Source: Lycium barbarum
Taxonomy: Eukaryota; Streptophyta; Magnoliopsida; Solanales; Solanaceae
Direction of reading: 5' to 3'
NCBI RefSeq assembly: GCF_019175385.1
Contig: NC_083340.1
Location: forward strand, 22,952,336-23,016,335
DNA: 64,000 nucleotides
The position numbers and the translations under genes are program-made. The notes under the pieces are model-generated. The model ran no database searches and was not told where the DNA came from. It saw only the letters and a list, made by a program, of their open reading frames with translations. Positions 63,701 through 64,000 of the stretch are shown piece by piece; positions within the stretch are counted from its first letter, which is position 1, and every line of letters begins with the position of its first letter.

Positions 63701-64000
63701 GGATTTTGAGATTGATGAACTAGGGTTTATGGGGTTGGGCGAATTTGGGTGGGGATTTGGTGTTGTTATGTTTGAAATGGTTGTTTGATGCTAGAACAAT
63801 GATTCCCAAACCAAAGAAAGGGTTCTTCAACCCTCCATTGTTGCAAAACTCAAAGGGATAGTTCTATGCCCACAAAGAGTTTGACAAAATTCCTAAACCA
63901 AGTTTCTTGTGATTTTTGTGAAGTCTTGAGTAGCAATTAAACTTGAAACAACATTCAAAACTGTGGGGCATCACCAGTAACGTCCATAAGTCGAAAAACA
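63701..64000. other. Sequence downstream of the third solo LTR
   Basis: No coding similarity is recognised. The phrase CTATGCCCACAAAG.GTTTGA.AAAAT.CCTA near 63866 resembles 62491-62530 inside solo LTR 3. This could mean another LTR-derived segment begins here. Confidence 0.4.

Larger units (their letters stand above)
47617..64000 (+). mobile_element. Decayed Athila-type gypsy retroelement with three nested solo LTRs, 3' end outside the window
   Basis: 5' LTR, a tRNA-Asp-type primer-binding site, gag, an aspartic protease of DLGAS type, RT, RNase H and integrase occur in Ty3/gypsy order. RT phrases such as FLDGYSGYNQI, MPFGLCNAPA and VFMDDFS are of the Athila kind. Solo LTRs at 51888-55331, 55861-58750 and 61352-63695 interrupt it; removing them restores continuity of RT. 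Many stops look like C-to-T or G-to-A changes. No 3' LTR is seen by 64000. Whether 63701-64000 still belongs to this element is inferred from the TSD-bounded insertion only. Confidence 0.85.

Overview
The window is nuclear DNA of a flowering plant, almost certainly a member of the Solanaceae. The reasons are long introns with GT-AG borders, a TATA-binding-protein regulator whose exons read cleanly as a plant BTAF1/MOT1 protein, several TS-type SINEs with TTG-repeat ends typical of nightshades, and large gypsy LTR elements. There are no bacterial genes, operons or CRISPR arrays. Species cannot be fixed from the sequence alone.

Positions 1-37.9 kb belong to one huge gene on the + strand: the Snf2-family ATPase BTAF1 (yeast Mot1, Arabidopsis RGD3). 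Twenty-four exons (4613-37506) can be joined with consistent phases into 1926 codons. Only about the first 130 residues lie upstream of the window. The introns are crowded: a 9.75-kb intron holds a complete but inactivated chromovirus (7152-13631), and others hold SINEs, truncated LINEs and MITEs, many with clear target-site duplications (TSDs). The chromovirus is flanked by a perfect 179-bp direct repeat that abuts both LTR ends exactly, instead of the usual 5 bp. This is the most striking anomaly in the window.

From 38 to 41.2 kb there are two terminal-inverted-repeat elements. One is a 1.8-kb Tourist/PIF-like foldback with a C-rich left arm and a G-rich tandemly repeated right arm. A frameshifted, intronless YJU2/CWC16 splicing-factor copy follows (41.5-42.4 kb). 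On the minus strand lies an intact three-exon Golgi-type nucleotide-diphospho-sugar transferase gene (43.2-46.9 kb). Its introns carry a LINE RNase H remnant and a fragment of plastid rpoB.

From 47.6 kb to the window end is a badly decayed Athila-type gypsy element (LTR, primer-binding site, gag, protease, RT, RNase H, integrase). It is cut by three very long solo LTRs of related families (3.44, 2.89 and 2.34 kb), each with a 5-bp TSD. Two sit inside the RT domain and one, inverted, sits downstream of integrase. The Athila and solo-LTR sequences carry short tandem repeats built around small hairpins. The host genes do not form a pathway; the window is mainly a record of nested insertion around one essential transcription regulator.
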